A stretch of DNA of 64,000 bases from Paulinella micropora (lineage: Eukaryota > Cercozoa > Imbricatea > Euglyphida > Paulinellidae). Where the stretch lies: contig WBZZ01006474.1 in NCBI GenBank assembly GCA_019918135.1, positions 1-64,000 on the forward strand, given 5' to 3'. The notes beneath the pieces are model-generated. The model saw nothing but the letters and a program-made list of their open reading frames with translations, had not been told where the DNA came from and did no database searches. Positions 1-12,120 of the stretch are shown here, piece after piece (position 1 is the first letter of the stretch; each line of letters starts with the position of its first letter). A program made the position numbers and the translations under genes.

Positions 1-149
1 GGTGTGGGGGTCCGTACCAAGCACGTCTTCCGATGGAAGGGGAGATTGGGCCGGTGCAGTCACTGGGGTCCGACGGCGACGACAAGGACGATGAGCAAGA
101 CCATCGGCTTCGACTGGGACCAAGTTCGTCTGATGGGTGTGGTGAAGGC
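1..149 (+). mobile_element. Family B Copia fragment (left arm, after MYND region)
   Basis: This is the downstream end of the MYND-containing region of a family B Ty1/copia element. It matches, in inverted orientation, the sequence at 26598-26746. It stops at AAGGC (145-149), the target duplication of the A1 insertion, and B resumes at 8443 after a second AAGGC. The rest of the element lies outside the window to the left. Fossil, partial. Confidence 0.8.
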
Positions 150-557
150 AGAAAGTATGCTAGTAGACATTGTCTCCGGATACTTGAATAATTGTTTACG
201 CTGAGGTACTTTGATCAAAGGTTGAAACGATAATAATGAATCTAATCAATGGTTAAGAACCAATGACTTGAATTCAATCTAAAATACCATAAATTTATAA
301 TCACGAGGAGTAAATAAATACCACAAATTTATATACTGGCTTCGTAGCCTAAGTTATGAATTGTTGCATCAGTATGGGCCAATGTATATAACTGGTAATT
401 AATATATGAATAACTGCAATATTGTTGTAACGAATAATAAATATGATAGGCAAATATATAAATGGTAATGAATGTAATCCGGCCTAAGTATAATTGTTAT
501 GTCGTGAAATTGACCATAAAAAGGTAATAATATATTTAGTAAATATTATTGCTTACT
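150..557 (-). repeat. 3' LTR of A1
   Basis: A 408-bp LTR in reverse orientation. Read on the minus strand it begins AGTAAG and ends CTTTCT, a nearly perfect 6-bp inverted terminus instead of the usual TG...CA. It is AT-rich. Confidence 0.9.
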
Positions 558-805
558 CTCCCTCGGCATAACAATATGTATAATAGATGGTGAAATAAGT
601 GATGATATAGTAACATAGATGTAATAAGTAGTAACTATGTTCATTGGGTATAATATAATATAATATGATACATGTTAAAGCTACTTTAACACTGAAAAGG
701 AAAAGAAAATTTGAGTCAATAGTGGCATCAAAGGATGCAGGTCCTTGCAACGGTATAGCAAGTCTGTTATTGTAAGTTCATCCTTAAGCGGAAGTAATAA
801 TCGCA

Positions 806-2250
806 CTATGCCTCGAAATGAGGTATAACGTCCTTAAGTAATACAGTAAATTGTGGGACTATTTCTGAAGATCGCGGAGTTGGAAGTGACTTCGTCATCA
901 AGTCAGCCAGGTTGTCCTTCGTAGGCACATGTCGAACGATCACCTCCCCGGCTCGTACTCGCTCCACCACGTAATGGTGTTTGAGGGCCAGATGATGCGT
1001 GCGGTTGGTACCCATGCCGTTGGTTGCATTCAGCACTGCCCGCCGGTTGTTGTTGTTGATTGTGGCCGGCGTCTTCAACGGGATGCCAAGGTCTTGGCAC
1101 ATGTGTAGGATTGCGATCGCTGTCCGGCACGTTGTAGAGTTGGCGATGGTTTCAGCGTCTTGAGTCGACAGCGCGACAGTTGGTTGACGCTTCGAACTCC
1201 ACGCTATCGGGCCGGTCGTCATTGTGCAGTTGACCCGTTCTCACATCCCCCGAGGTTGCTGTCCGAAAAGGAAATAAGTTCAAACCTACGGGTTTGAAAA
1301 GGGAAAGTGCCTCTTGGCGTTCGAAGGTATCGAAGGATGCGGGCTATTGCGGAGTAGGCCACATCAGGCTTCTTGGAGGCGAGCACGGCTGCGTGATTGA
1401 CTGCGTAGGAGATCGCAAGTTGAGTCTGGGTTGGCGGCCAGAGGAGGGCACCGAGCAAGCGAGGGAGCGAGAAACGCCGAAGCATTGCTGCTTTATTGGC
1501 AGGTGGAGGGTCAGTCATGGCTGCAGGGGTAGCCACCGGCTTGGCCTCGTGAAAGTTGAAATCCCTGAGCATGCCCTTAATATATTCATGTTGATGTATT
1601 ACTGTGCCCTGATGTCCTAACAAACTGCAAACCACAGAACGTCCTAACCTGGCCCAAATCTTTCACCCTAAATGAATGTTTCAATTTGGTAAACAGGGCC
1701 TTATGCTCGTTCGTAGTCCTATGAAAAACAAGCAAGTCATCTGTGCGTAGTAGTAGGTAGAGAGGTAGTTTCGGCCGGTTTCTAACCTGAGGCAAAAAGA
1801 AGATACAAGGGTCCAGTGTGGATTGTTTGTATCCTGTTTGCCTCACGCTTGCCGAAACATGATCGAGCCATCTTCGCCCCGCCTGAGGGGTGCCATAAAG
1901 TGCCTTCTTCAACAATAAAATCATTGAAGGGTCACTTTCGTTTTCATATCCTTTCGGCGGGTAGGCGAAGGCGAGGTCCTTCATGTCTGCATGGGAATAC
2001 GCCTGTGAGAAGTCAAGATGAGAAATCATAAGGCCACTAAAGGCAGCATACGAGACTAGTAGCAAAAGAAACATAGATTGGGCGGTGGGTGAGGAACATT
2101 CGTATGGACTATAATGTATATATTCTTTCGTTCTATTTCCTAACGCTACTAGTCGCGATTTGTATTTTTGCTGCCCTGTCGATTCGTCTGTCTTGATTGC
2201 ATCGACGAATGTGGTATGAACGGGAGGTACGTTCGCTGTTGTTGCTGTGG
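806..2250 (-). pseudogene. Copia reverse transcriptase-RNase H region of A1
   Basis: This is the pol 3' part of A1. The reverse transcriptase part shows the Copia block with HLDFSQAYSHADM, the KKALYGTPQAGRRW stretch and an LRTDDLLVF catalytic box. The RNase H part shows the GPIAWSSKRQPTVALST block and ends with KDNLADLMTKSLPTPR, the family's typical C-terminus. All family A copies that reach this region share the TDD box, so it is a family character. The region is a fossil fragment and no protein is expected from it. It is about 96-99 percent like the matching region of A4 by eye. Confidence 0.85.
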
Positions 2251-5200
2251 CCCGAGGCACCCATTGCAATGCCTCACATTCAAACAATCCTTGCAACTCT
2301 GCCAACTGTGCAGCGAGTACCTGTGGGTGTGACTTTATGTTTTTCTGAGAAATGTGTAATACTCTCGTAAACAAACAATAGTTATCCTGTTCTATGGCCT
2401 GTTCTTCCTCCCCCTCAAGCTCATGAGTAAGGGTGATGTGAGCAGTGTGAGTGGGGTGGTGTGGTGGTGCTTGTTTCCTTTGCCTAGGCTGGGCAACTAT
2501 GTTTGTTGGAGTTATTGCAGCACCATCCCATTGTCGTGGTATGCCTTTATTGCTGGTCCCATTATTTGGGAGGGGGAATTGGGTCGCAGATAAAGGTTGA
2601 TGGGATGGGGTTGGTGTCGGTTGGTTGTGTAGTGTTGTCTGTCGAGGTGCTGTGCTTGTCTTTGTCTTTTGTGCAACTGAAGTTGTTGAGTTGGGAGCAA
2701 ATGTGGTGGGTGGGGGGAGTAGAGAGCCAAAGGACGGGTTCGGTTCCACGTAAAGGCTTGAAGTGGGTTCGGTGGTTGGGTATGTTGTCTCACCTTCCAG
2801 TGTGTCCAGTGTGTTTGGTGTGTTTGGTGAAAAAGTCGACCGTTGTTCTTTTGGCTACCAGCCGCTGGGTGTGTCAAAGTTATGGAATTGTGGTAGTTGG
2901 TCCTCGTTTTCCCACTGGACAGACTGGGTAGTTGGTAGAGCAGTGTACGTCTCGTTGTGCGACACGAGTAGTGGTTGCCAAGGGCGTCTGGGCACCTTGC
3001 AAGTGTAGCCGCGAGTCGTAGTGTCGAAACGTACGTTGCCTTTTTCCACCGTAGCCACTTGTCTGGTTTCCTGAATGAGTATCTTACAGACACGACGATA
3101 TGTATTATAGCCGATGAGTGTGCCTGGTACAGCGACAGGCTGTGCTTTTGGCGGTTCCATTTTGACCCATGCAAGGCACCCGAAAGGTTGAATAAATGAT
3201 TGCACAGGCTTCTGGCCCATAAGCAATTCCCATGAGGATTTGCCTTTGTCCGTGCCTTTGCAAAGTGGTGTAACCATTCGGAAAGCTAGGCTCGCTTTGT
3301 GTGTATCCTCCCAAAATGTGTGTGGCAAGCCTGCGCCTAACTGTGCAGCTAGGGCGACCTAGAGTACAAGAAAGGTTAGGCAGTAAACATAGACTTCAGC
3401 GGTCCAGTTCCCGTTTGATCAAGGTTCGGAAACTACTATCGAGGGGGAGTTACATGTTCTCACACAAAGTTTGCTTGCGACTTCTACACACCCACACGTA
3501 AGTCTGAGCTATACATGCCTCATCTCACACGCATATTTGCCTTCTTTGAGAGACAATCAGGCAATAAGCTAAAACAAATAAGAGCAGATGGTGAGTTTGC
3601 GTCTAAGCTACTAAGAGATTACACAGACAAACACGGCATCATACTTAAGACCACCACACGCAACGAGCCAAACATGAACCCTTTTGCAGAAAGGATGAAT
3701 AGGACAGACGACACACGCTAGATAGTTCCCTCTATACATAGGGTCTGTGTTTGGTTTGCCCCTGTTACATCCATGACATGCACGTACCAGACGCATCCAA
3801 TCTTTACCAGCGATGCGTCTGCCTACACTGTTTGCAAACTCGTGCATTATCTGCGGGTTTGCATGCATTAAAGCTCTGTGTAGGGTCATAGCGTCGTACG
3901 GTGCATGTGATGGTAGAGGGTTGACTGACCATAGTGCAAGATCTGGCAGGCTGTCGACAGTCGCGGCCAATGTTGGTGTTCTCGTGGCTTGGACCTGTAT
4001 GGTATGTATCGTTGATGAGGGTCAAGTGGTTTTGTTCCAGGTCTATCTAGTTCATATAGTAGGTGTGAGTTGAGCCTCCCTCTTGCAAATAATATTGTTC
4101 TTTCTGTCTAGAGTTATGGGTTTGTCGTATATGAATACTTGTCCATTCTGGTGAATGATTGTCTTGTGCATGTCGTGGTCAAGGCGTGGGGTGGGGACAA
4201 GGTTGAATGGTAATGATGGTGATATGAGTGAGTTTGGAAACGACTGTTTAACCGATATAGCATAACCATTGAGCCACGTCGGAGTGGCAGTCGCCCTTGT
4301 CCTCACCGGAAGTGGTTTACCGGATATGTTGTTTAGGAAAGCCGGCTTCTCTTCGCGGACAGACTTGGGGTCGACGGGGCCTTCGCGTGGAATAGCCAGC
4401 GGTTGCATGCGCTATCTACAACGTCGAGAGGGTTGTCGTCGGCCATCAGGACGTAGTTGACTGCAGGGTGTTTGAGCTCTTTCCGTTCGAGGTCCATCGT
4501 CTCTTGCATCCATGTGTTGTATTTGTTCATATCCTTGAACTCCAAATATTCTAACTCTGGATGATCGTTGACGTAGTATTGCCACTCTCGAACGTTGGCG
4601 AAGTCCAGTGCGGGTGGGAAGAAGCGGTCCTCGTACTCTGGGTCGTCGAGCTCCGGTTCGTCGATGTCGTCGCAGGCGTCCTCGTCAGCTACGGTCTCCG
4701 CGTCTGCTGTGTCTTCCTTTGGGTCTTTCTTTTCCTCCAGCTCGTCGAAGATGTCTGCCATTAGCACGAACTCGATTGTGTGTGAGTAGTCGTGGCGTCT
4801 TAGGCGTTCTCGCAGCTCTTCAGCTTCTTCAGGCCCTGCAGGCGGGTAGTAGTTGACTGGGGGTCGGACGTTATCGTTGAACAATGGTTCGATGTCAGGT
4901 ATGAATGGCCTCACCGGGGGCGGTCGGTGCTTCATGTCGGGCAGCGTGTCTGGTATGTTCAGCATCCGCTTCAGCTGCTTCTCCAACAGTCGTCGCCACT
5001 GTTCACTCGTTGCATCTATTCCGTAGGGTCTGTGTTGTTCTGCCTCCATTTCGTCCATTCCAGTCGGTGGTGGTCGAAGTGCAGCCCACGTTGCTGTCGG
5101 TTCGGCAAATGAATAGGCGTGGTCTAGGTCAGGCATGTCCGGTAGGGTAGCTGCGATGGCGGCGAGGTTTGCGTTTGGTGTCGCTGAGGTCTCCGCGTTG

Positions 5201-5490
5201 TCTTCGTCATTTTCCGCGAAGTTGAGGTGGGCATGTGATTGTGCCATCGTCGCAGTCCTGGGGTCCACACGTCTCCCTCTAGTTGTAAATTTATCCAGGC
5301 TCATGGCCATGTCTAACATTGTGGGTGAGTCAATGAATAGAGGTGCGTGCGGCCCCCCTTCGCGGTATCGCAGCCGGTGCTGAAATGCGAGATCGGCCAA
5401 TGCGGGTTGGTCTGTTGGTATGCCGAGTAGGTCATACTTCGTTCCTCTTTCTCGTAGCTGGTCGATCAGAGGATGACGCTTGGCCATGTT

Positions 5491-5607
5491 GCAGAATTCC
5501 TTGTGTGCCGGCCAGTCGGTCTTCTGGTGGTCGATGTTGCAGTAGTAAGCGAGTTGACAGCCGCTGCATCGCTTTAACTTCCCTTCTTGATTGCCGCAGT
5601 ATGTGCA
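5491..5607 (-). other. MYND-type zinc finger in A1 polyprotein
   Basis: The segment reads C-x2-C-x9-C-x2-C, then YYC-x3-H, W-x2-H and x3-C. This is the spacing of a MYND finger, with His in place of the usual Cys at one ligand. It starts in CTYCGNQEGKLKRC and ends in HKEFC. It lies between the spacer and the protease. MYND fingers in host proteins bind short proline-rich peptides; the role here is unknown. The same reading recurs in A4 and A7. Confidence 0.85.
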
Positions 5608-7249
5608 GTCCCATCTGACACTGCCACGCTTGGCTTCGCGAACGGCTTTGCAGTCGATGCAGTCCGGTTTGGTTAATGACCATTGCTCTGGAAGCAGGAA
5701 GTCCTTCACGATGCTCCAGTATGCCAACTGTTCAGTAGTGGGGTGGCGGAAGCAATGATGTGCGTCGGACCAAGCGAAGGTGTACTTGCGTTCGGTTGGC
5801 TGCGATTCTCCCGGTAGAGGGCTTATATTGGACCGGTTGGCCGTAGGGTAGCTCTGCTATACCTTGTATACGTCTTGTAGTGTCTGCGCTGACTGTTGGT
5901 GCAGTCGATGATGTCGTCGTTGGTTGAACCGGTGTGAGACATTCTTCTTCCTGCACGCGTGGTAAGATAGGTAACGTAAAAGTCGAAACGGGCGATCTAT
6001 CACCGTGCTCCACTGTTGGGGTAGGTAGCTCCTCGCTCGTTGAGGCTGTCCCCACGCTCGGTGATTCCCATTGTTGTTGTCGGCGCTCTTCGATGAATGC
6101 AGGTATCGGTTCTCTATCCTGTTGGTCTTGTCTCGAAGTCGTTCTATCTTCAGGTGTGGGTGAGCTTGTGAAGCTCTGCGTTGGCGCGTGCGGGGATTGT
6201 GTGTCTGCCTTGTTGCTGTGCACTTCCCGGGTCCCGTTGTGCTCGTCTCGGGCGTCTGCTTCGCAGGACGAAGTGCACAATGCCGGTTGAGCTTGTACCA
6301 GTCGTGACGGTAGGATCCATGGGTCGGTTCTTGGTAGAAAATAATTGATGGGCGTCCCGAGGGGGCGCCAAGGTAATGGCCAGTGGGCGGGTGGGACCGG
6401 GAATCCCTGCGGGGTCGTCTGGAATAAGTCCCGCATTCGTGTCCAGTGGATGTAGGCGCGTCTGTAGTCATTTTCATCCATGCGTTGTAGAACGGTGAGC
6501 GAGCTCCACGGGATGTCGGGGCGTCTCGATGGGTCTTCCAAATAGTCCGGGTGTGGTGCAGGCAATGCTTCATTGGGGGTAGGGGGGTTATAGTCGGCAG
6601 AAGTAGTGTGAGGGGAGATAGTTGGATTGGTCCTGCTCTGTTGCCGTACCTATTTCCCCTTTCTACGTAGGCAACTTCTTCTTGTGATGGGTCGTTCTCC
6701 TCCGGGTCGGGTCGTTCTTCGTCGGAGTCGCCAGTGTGCATCAGCCACGCTTCTGGTGGATCACTTGTTGGGTCGTCGACGTTGTTCGTTGCGTCCGCGT
6801 CGGTGATGATGTTGGCTTGTCCGGTTGGTCGTTGTATTCGTCTCGTGTTGGTCGGTCCGGGTCGGCCACCTCGTCCTCGCTGATTCGAGTCTCCACCTCG
6901 GCCACCACGTCGCGCGTTCGTGTTGGGTGGTGCAGGTCGTCGGCGAACTGGACACTCGGTTCCAGAGTGCCTGGGCCGTCCTTGGCACACACGCTTCGTG
7001 CAGGTAGACCGACACTGGGCCGCGATGTGTCCTCTTCTGTTGCAGTTCAGGCACTGTATGTCCTTCTTGCTGGTCGCAGGCGAAGTCGAAGTGTAGAGGG
7101 CAGTGGGGGACCTAGATGAGGTAACAAATAGTTGGTTTGCATGAAATGCTTGTAAAATAAGTGAACACATCTCATTGTAATGTGGCTTGTCTCTGTCTGA
7201 CTTAGACCAGTACATCGTACCACCTATGTCGCCCATCGCCAACGTCGCA

Positions 7250-8068
7250 CACTCCTTAACTTGAAGAGTAGGAAGACCACCCGGAACTCGTCAGGTAGCG
7301 GTACTCCTCTCGTGTCCAGTTGCTCGAAGCGTTGAGTCAGGACTTCCATCCATGTAGGTAGTTGAGTGCTGTTCTTCAGCTTGGTCTCGAAGAGCTGCAT
7401 CAGAAGTCGGGCGATGAATACTGATCCCTTGCTTCCGAATCGCTCGCACAGCGCAGTGCAGATTACTGCGGGGCTGGTGCCGGCCCTTTGCACTGTAAGG
7501 AGTGCAGTTGACTCCTCGCATGCTTCTACCAGGAAGCAACGGACATGTATCTGGGCCTAGTCGGCTTGACTGAACAATGTAGCCATTTCAGTCGTACGTG
7601 GACAGTTGGTAGGAGTGAGCTACTTGGCGATCCGGTAGAGGCTGAGCTGCTTGATGAGCTGCTCGATGTGCTGCTCGATGAACTGCTTGACGTTCCGTCA
7701 TTGCGTGATCCGTAGGCTGACTGTTCCTCTTCTTCGTCGGAACTTTTTCTCGTCGCCTTCCTTGCTGTAGTCTTTGCTGTAGATGTAGTTCCGGACGCGG
7801 ACAGTCCTGTTGGGCCAGATGGGGCGGGTTGGGTGGGTTTCGTAGTCCTAGTGCTTGCGTAGATGGTAGAGACCTCTTGTATGGAGTATGGCGTTTCCGC
7901 GTCTTCCAGTAGCAGTATGTAGCGTGCGTCCACGCCCAATAAAAACGCGAAAAACTGACATTTCCACAGGTCAAATCCATCAACAGGCTTCTTCGGGAAC
8001 TTCGGTAGCTTGAGTTGGTAGCGGGGCGCATCCAAGGCTCCATAACCAGAAAGTATGCTAGTAGACAT
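7250..8068 (-). pseudogene. Gag region of A1
   Basis: A Copia-type Gag: the N-terminus MSTSILSGYGALDAPRY, then KFPKKPVDGFDLWKCQFF, a serine-rich low-complexity stretch, then the helical block LLMQLFETKLKNS. The start codon lies inside the LTR (8066-8068 on the minus strand). Fossil copy. Confidence 0.8.
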
Positions 8069-8442
8069 TGTCTCCGGATACTTGAATCATTGTTTACTTT
8101 GATCAAAGGTTGAAACGATAATAATGAATTTAATCAATGGTTAAGAACCAATAACTTGAACTCAATCTAAAATACCATAAATTTATCATCAGGAGGAGTA
8201 ATAAATACCATAAATTTATACACTGGCTTCGTACCCTAACTTACGATGTTGCATCAGTATGGGCCAATGTATATAACTGGTAATTAATATATGAATAACG
8301 GCAATATTGTTGTAACAAATAATAAATATGATACGCAAATATATAAATGGTAATGAATGTAATCCGGCCTAATTATAATTGTTATGTCGTGAAATTGACC
8401 ATAAAAAGGTAACAATATATCTAGTAAATATTATTGCTTACT
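8048..8442 (-). repeat. 5' LTR of A1
   Basis: A 395-bp LTR in reverse orientation, followed by the AAGGC target duplication at 8443-8447. It carries the first seven Gag codons at its end. Confidence 0.9.
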
Positions 8443-10491
8443 AAGGCCTGCAAGGTGAGGCTAAACGCACTGCGTCAAATGCGTCGACGGCGGTGCTCGG
8501 ACAAGTGGATGCTGGGCAAGGGCGACGTGAACAGGACCCAAGGTTCATGGCGTTGGAGGACTACTTTCGGAGGTTGGTCATTGGGCAGGGTAGTGCCCTA
8601 TACCGGCCTATGGACTTCAATGATGCCATGATACCCTGGATGGACATGGAGAACCATCTAGGGTATTATGATATCGGAGCTGACGGACGGGTGGAGCCGC
8701 CATGCCCGGAGTTGGACGTGCTACTAGACTACCTCTGGAGGGCAAAGGACGACTCGTATGGAAGGGTGATGCTGCCTTCGGGGAGACTACCGGCTGGTTT
8801 GCCTGGACCGTGGTCGTTGGACTTCATCGATCTTCAAGACTACCAGAGGGCAATGGCTCGGTACTACCAGCAGATGCAGGTGTATGCACCGATGGGATAC
8901 GTGCCTTCGGAGGTGCCAGCTAGGCCTGTCGAGGCAGGGGTTGGGGAACGACCCCACACTCTACCTCGTCCGCTCCCGAAGCTGATTCCTTATCGATCAA
9001 CGGGAGGGGCGTCAAGCTCGACGGGAGTCGAATTCACGGTGACTAGCATTCTGGGTGATGAGGACGGGAAGAGCACGGGGGAGCGTTATACTGCTACGGG
9101 CGTCGTCTCTCGAGTAGGGGAAGAGGGCGCTGGCGGGACGTACGCCGTCTCTGGGCTCGTTGTTGAGTCCGAGGGGTTGGCTCCCGTGCGACCTGGGGAG
9201 GTAAATGATTTATCGTTGGGCTCTGGAAGTGGTAGGGCGACCAACTCATCTCTGCATGTGTTGGGTGGGTATCACGATTGTGTGCCTGCTGGGCCGGCCT
9301 TAGTGGATTGGTGTCTGGACAGCGCGGCTACGCACGATCACACACCCAGTTCTACGCACCTCGTTTCGTCGGTGAGGGAGGATCTACCTGTGGAAGTGGA
9401 CGGCCTGGGTGGAAGACGTCGGTTGGAGAAGCGTGGTGTCGCAATCGTGGGTGGCCGGAATGGGATGGGAGGTGACTCGTACATGCGACTGGACCCAACC
9501 TATGTGACGCCGGACATACACGTGGGATTGGTGTCGGCGGGGCGATTGCAACAGATTCTTAGGGATATTCAACGCACCTTGAGGGGGAGGGCTTCTTTAT
9601 CTCCAAACGCCAGTGCACCTGCATACCGGACGAGGATAGGATTATGGTGGGCGAGTTGTTGAAGGACAGTCTGCGCTACCGGTTCCTACCTGCAGCTCGC
9701 AAGAATGTTGGGGCGTTGCTTTATTCTGGGCCACCTAAGCGTCAGCAGGCACAATTCAAGGTGAGTGGCGGCTTGCTGCATGATCTGTATGGCCATATTG
9801 GCCCTAAGCCTACGGCGGCGTTACTGAAGGCACATGAAAACGAATGGATGGTTGTGGATGCTGGGGTCTCGCGGGCTCTGGACGGTTTGGGAAGTGTGTG
9901 GTATGCAGGCTCACCCATTCAACATTTAAACCTTCGTACACGGGTGCACATATGCATCCAACTGTCATGACCCGGGCGGGGGAGGGATTGAGTGGGGACA
10001 GCACAGGTAAGTTTCCTAAACCGGTCTACGGGGCTACAACTACTTGCTTCTATTCGTGGATGATGCTACACGCTGTCTGTTTGCATTTCTACTGAAGGAG
10101 AGGACTGCTGAGATGGGGCATCTGGCTTACGTTATGGCGTCGGGGAAGACTCATACGGGCAATAAGCTGAAGCAGTTTCGATCCGATTGAGAATGGATCT
10201 CTACGGCTCTCAAGGACCACCTGTGGGCTCATGGTGTGCTACCGATGCGTGGGAAGTATGATCCCAACAAAAACGCTGTAGCTGAGTTGTGGCTCAAACA
10301 GGTTTTTCGCATTGCTAGAGCTCTGATGGTGGCGAGGTGTGTCCCCTATCAGTTCATGGGGTATGCTGCATTACATGCGGTGTTCATCATCAACGCAGTC
10401 TCTTACAAAGAGGAAAAGCCTCGTTGCGAAGTGTACTTTGGAAGAAGGTTACCTCATCCATCTTTCTGGCATGTGTTCGGTTGCCTATGCC
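8443..10491 (+). mobile_element. Family B Copia element, protease-integrase part (left arm)
   Basis: B resumes here after A1. In order: a spacer with LDYLWRAKDDSYGRVM; the protease start WCLDSAATHDH near 9310-9340 (Copia DSGAT-H type, here DSAAT); a pre-integrase block about 9770-9850 with DLYGHIGPKPTAALL; and an integrase region about 9960-10490 with FRSD and then YDPNKNAVAELW, which supplies the second acid and the final Glu of the DDE triad. B stops at 10491, where segment X begins. Reverse transcriptase is absent from this copy. Fossil with several breaks. It is nearly identical to 17881-19914 (inverted) and 38190-40237 (direct). Confidence 0.85.
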
Positions 10492-10924
10492 AGTAGTATT
10501 AAAGTATAATACCGGTCACCTAACAACAGCAGACACTTCCTATGTTCCCAAGAATGCGAGAACTGATTACCCTTAATAATCAAAAATCAAATATAACACT
10601 TCCAGTTATATCCTTTAATATTGTCTATATCAATAATCACTAATGCCTATACTGAATAAGACCGGACCGAACTGTCTATTAATAATCGGAATTACTTAAT
10701 ACGATACATAAATGTATCACTGCTCACCTTTAAGTCCATTATTAATAAGTAATAGAGGTCCTAATAAAACTTCAGGTTTTAAAGTCCTATTTCGGCTTCA
10801 TTCGGAAGAAGCGGATATCGACCGTCTTGAGGCCATTGACGAACGTACTGTTCCGAATCGCATCCCTCTTCTCTTTGAAAGGACCCATACTCTTCGGCCT
10901 GGTGTTGATATCCGCTGATTTTTC
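10492..10924 (+). repeat. Segment X, unidentified AT-rich 433-bp unit (copy 1)
   Basis: This sits between the end of B (10491) and the A2 LTR (10925). The first two thirds are AT-rich. The last 130 bp are more GC-rich and hold a perfect 10-bp inverted repeat (AGCGGATATC at 10810-10819, GATATCCGCT at 10907-10916) and a crossing 7-bp pair (TTCGGAA 10801-10807, TTCCGAA 10851-10857). No domain is recognised. It could be the 5' end of another LTR element cut by A2. Copies lie at 17444-17880 and 40238-40670. Confidence 0.6.
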
Positions 10925-11318
10925 AGTAAGCAATAATATTTACTAAATATTGTTACCTTTTTATGGTCAATTTCACGACATAACAATTATAATTAGGCCG
11001 GATTACATTCATTACCATTTATATATTTGCGTATCATATTTATTATTTGTTGCAACAATATTGCCGTTATTCATATATTAATTACCAGTTATATACATTG
11101 GCCCATACTGATGCAACATCGTAAGTTAGGGTACGAAGCCAGTGTATAAATTTATGGTATTTATTTACTCCTCCTGATGATAAATTTATGGTATTTTAGA
11201 TTGAGTTCAAGTTATTGGTTCTTAACCATTGATTAAATTGATTATTATCGTTTCAACCTTTGATCAAAGTAAACAATTATTCAAGTATCCGGAGACAATG
11301 TCTACTAGCATACTTTCT
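10925..11318 (+). repeat. 5' LTR of A2
   Basis: A 394-bp LTR beginning AGTAAG and ending CTTTCT, preceded by segment X. The TATA-like stretch and the Gag start codon lie inside it, as in the other family A copies. Confidence 0.88.
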
Positions 11319-12120
11319 GGTTATGGAGCCTTGGATGCGCCCCGCTACCAACTCAAGCTACCGAAGTTCCCGAAGAAGCCTGTTGATGGATTTGACCTGT
11401 GGAAATGTCAGTTTTTCGCGTTTTTATTGGGCGTGGACGCACGCTACATACTGCTACTGGAAGACGCAGAAACGCCATACTCCATACAAGAGGTCTCTAC
11501 CATCTACGCAAGCACTAGGACTACGAAACCCACCCAACCCGCCCCATCTGGCCCAACAGGACTGTCCGCGTCCGGAACTACATCTACAGCAAAGACTACA
11601 GCAAGGAAGGCGACGAGAAAAAGTTCCGACGAAGAAGAGGAACAGTCAGCCTACGGATCACGCAATGACGGAACGTCAAGCAGTTCATCGAGCAGCACAT
11701 CGAGCAGCTCATCAAGCAGCTCAGCCTCTACCGGATCGCCAAGTAGCTCACTCCTACCAACTGTCCACGTACCGACTGAAATGGCTACATTGTTCAGTCA
11801 AGCCGACTATGTAAAGGCCCAGATACATGTCCGTTGCTTCCTGGTAGAAGCATGCCAGGAGTCAACTGCACTCCTTACAGTGCAAAGGGCCAGCACCAGC
11901 CCCGCAGTAATCTGCACTGCGCTGTGCGAGCGATTCGGAAGCAAGGGATCAGTATTCATCGCCCGACTTCTGATGCAGCTCTTCGAGACCAAGCTGAAGA
12001 ACAGCACTCAACTACCTACATGGATGGAAGTCCTGACTCAACGCTTCGAGCAACTGGACACGAGAGGAGTACCGCTACCTGACGAGTTCCGGGTGGTCTT
12101 CCTACTCTTCAAGTTAAGGA
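11298..12120 (+). pseudogene. Gag region of A2
   Basis: A Copia-type Gag starting in the LTR at MSTSILSGYGALD. It has a serine-rich low-complexity middle encoded by AGC/TCA/TCG runs (about 11675-11750), then the helical block with ICTALCERFGSKGSVF and LLMQLFETKLKNS. The knuckle follows downstream. Part of a fossil element. Confidence 0.8.

Larger units (their letters stand above)
150..8442 (-). mobile_element. Copia family A element, copy A1 (fossil, inserted in B)
   Basis: A Ty1/copia LTR retrotransposon on the minus strand. The 3' LTR is 150-557 and the 5' LTR 8048-8442, and AAGGC flanks both sides (145-149 and 8443-8447). Parts in minus-strand order: Gag about 7250-8068, CCHC knuckle about 7013-7054, proline/threonine-rich spacer 5750-6570, MYND finger 5491-5607, protease region about 4230-4470, integrase region about 2950-4070, reverse transcriptase about 1680-2250 and RNase H about 810-1290. 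A purine-rich polypurine tract borders the 3' LTR (558-568, seen as its complement). The copy is broken, roughly ten times, and part of it is internally rearranged. The two LTRs differ by several percent by eye, so it is clearly older than A7. It corresponds to A4 in the other palindrome arm. Confidence 0.9.

Noticed and set aside
8443-8447. Three independent A insertions at the same AAGGC site in B
   Set aside because: The neighbouring X and LTR junctions are also identical, so one insertion followed by duplication is far simpler.
10801-10924. HDV-like ribozyme in segment X
   Set aside because: The crossing helices recall that fold, but the expected start base and catalytic core could not be placed; kept only as an unexplained structured segment.
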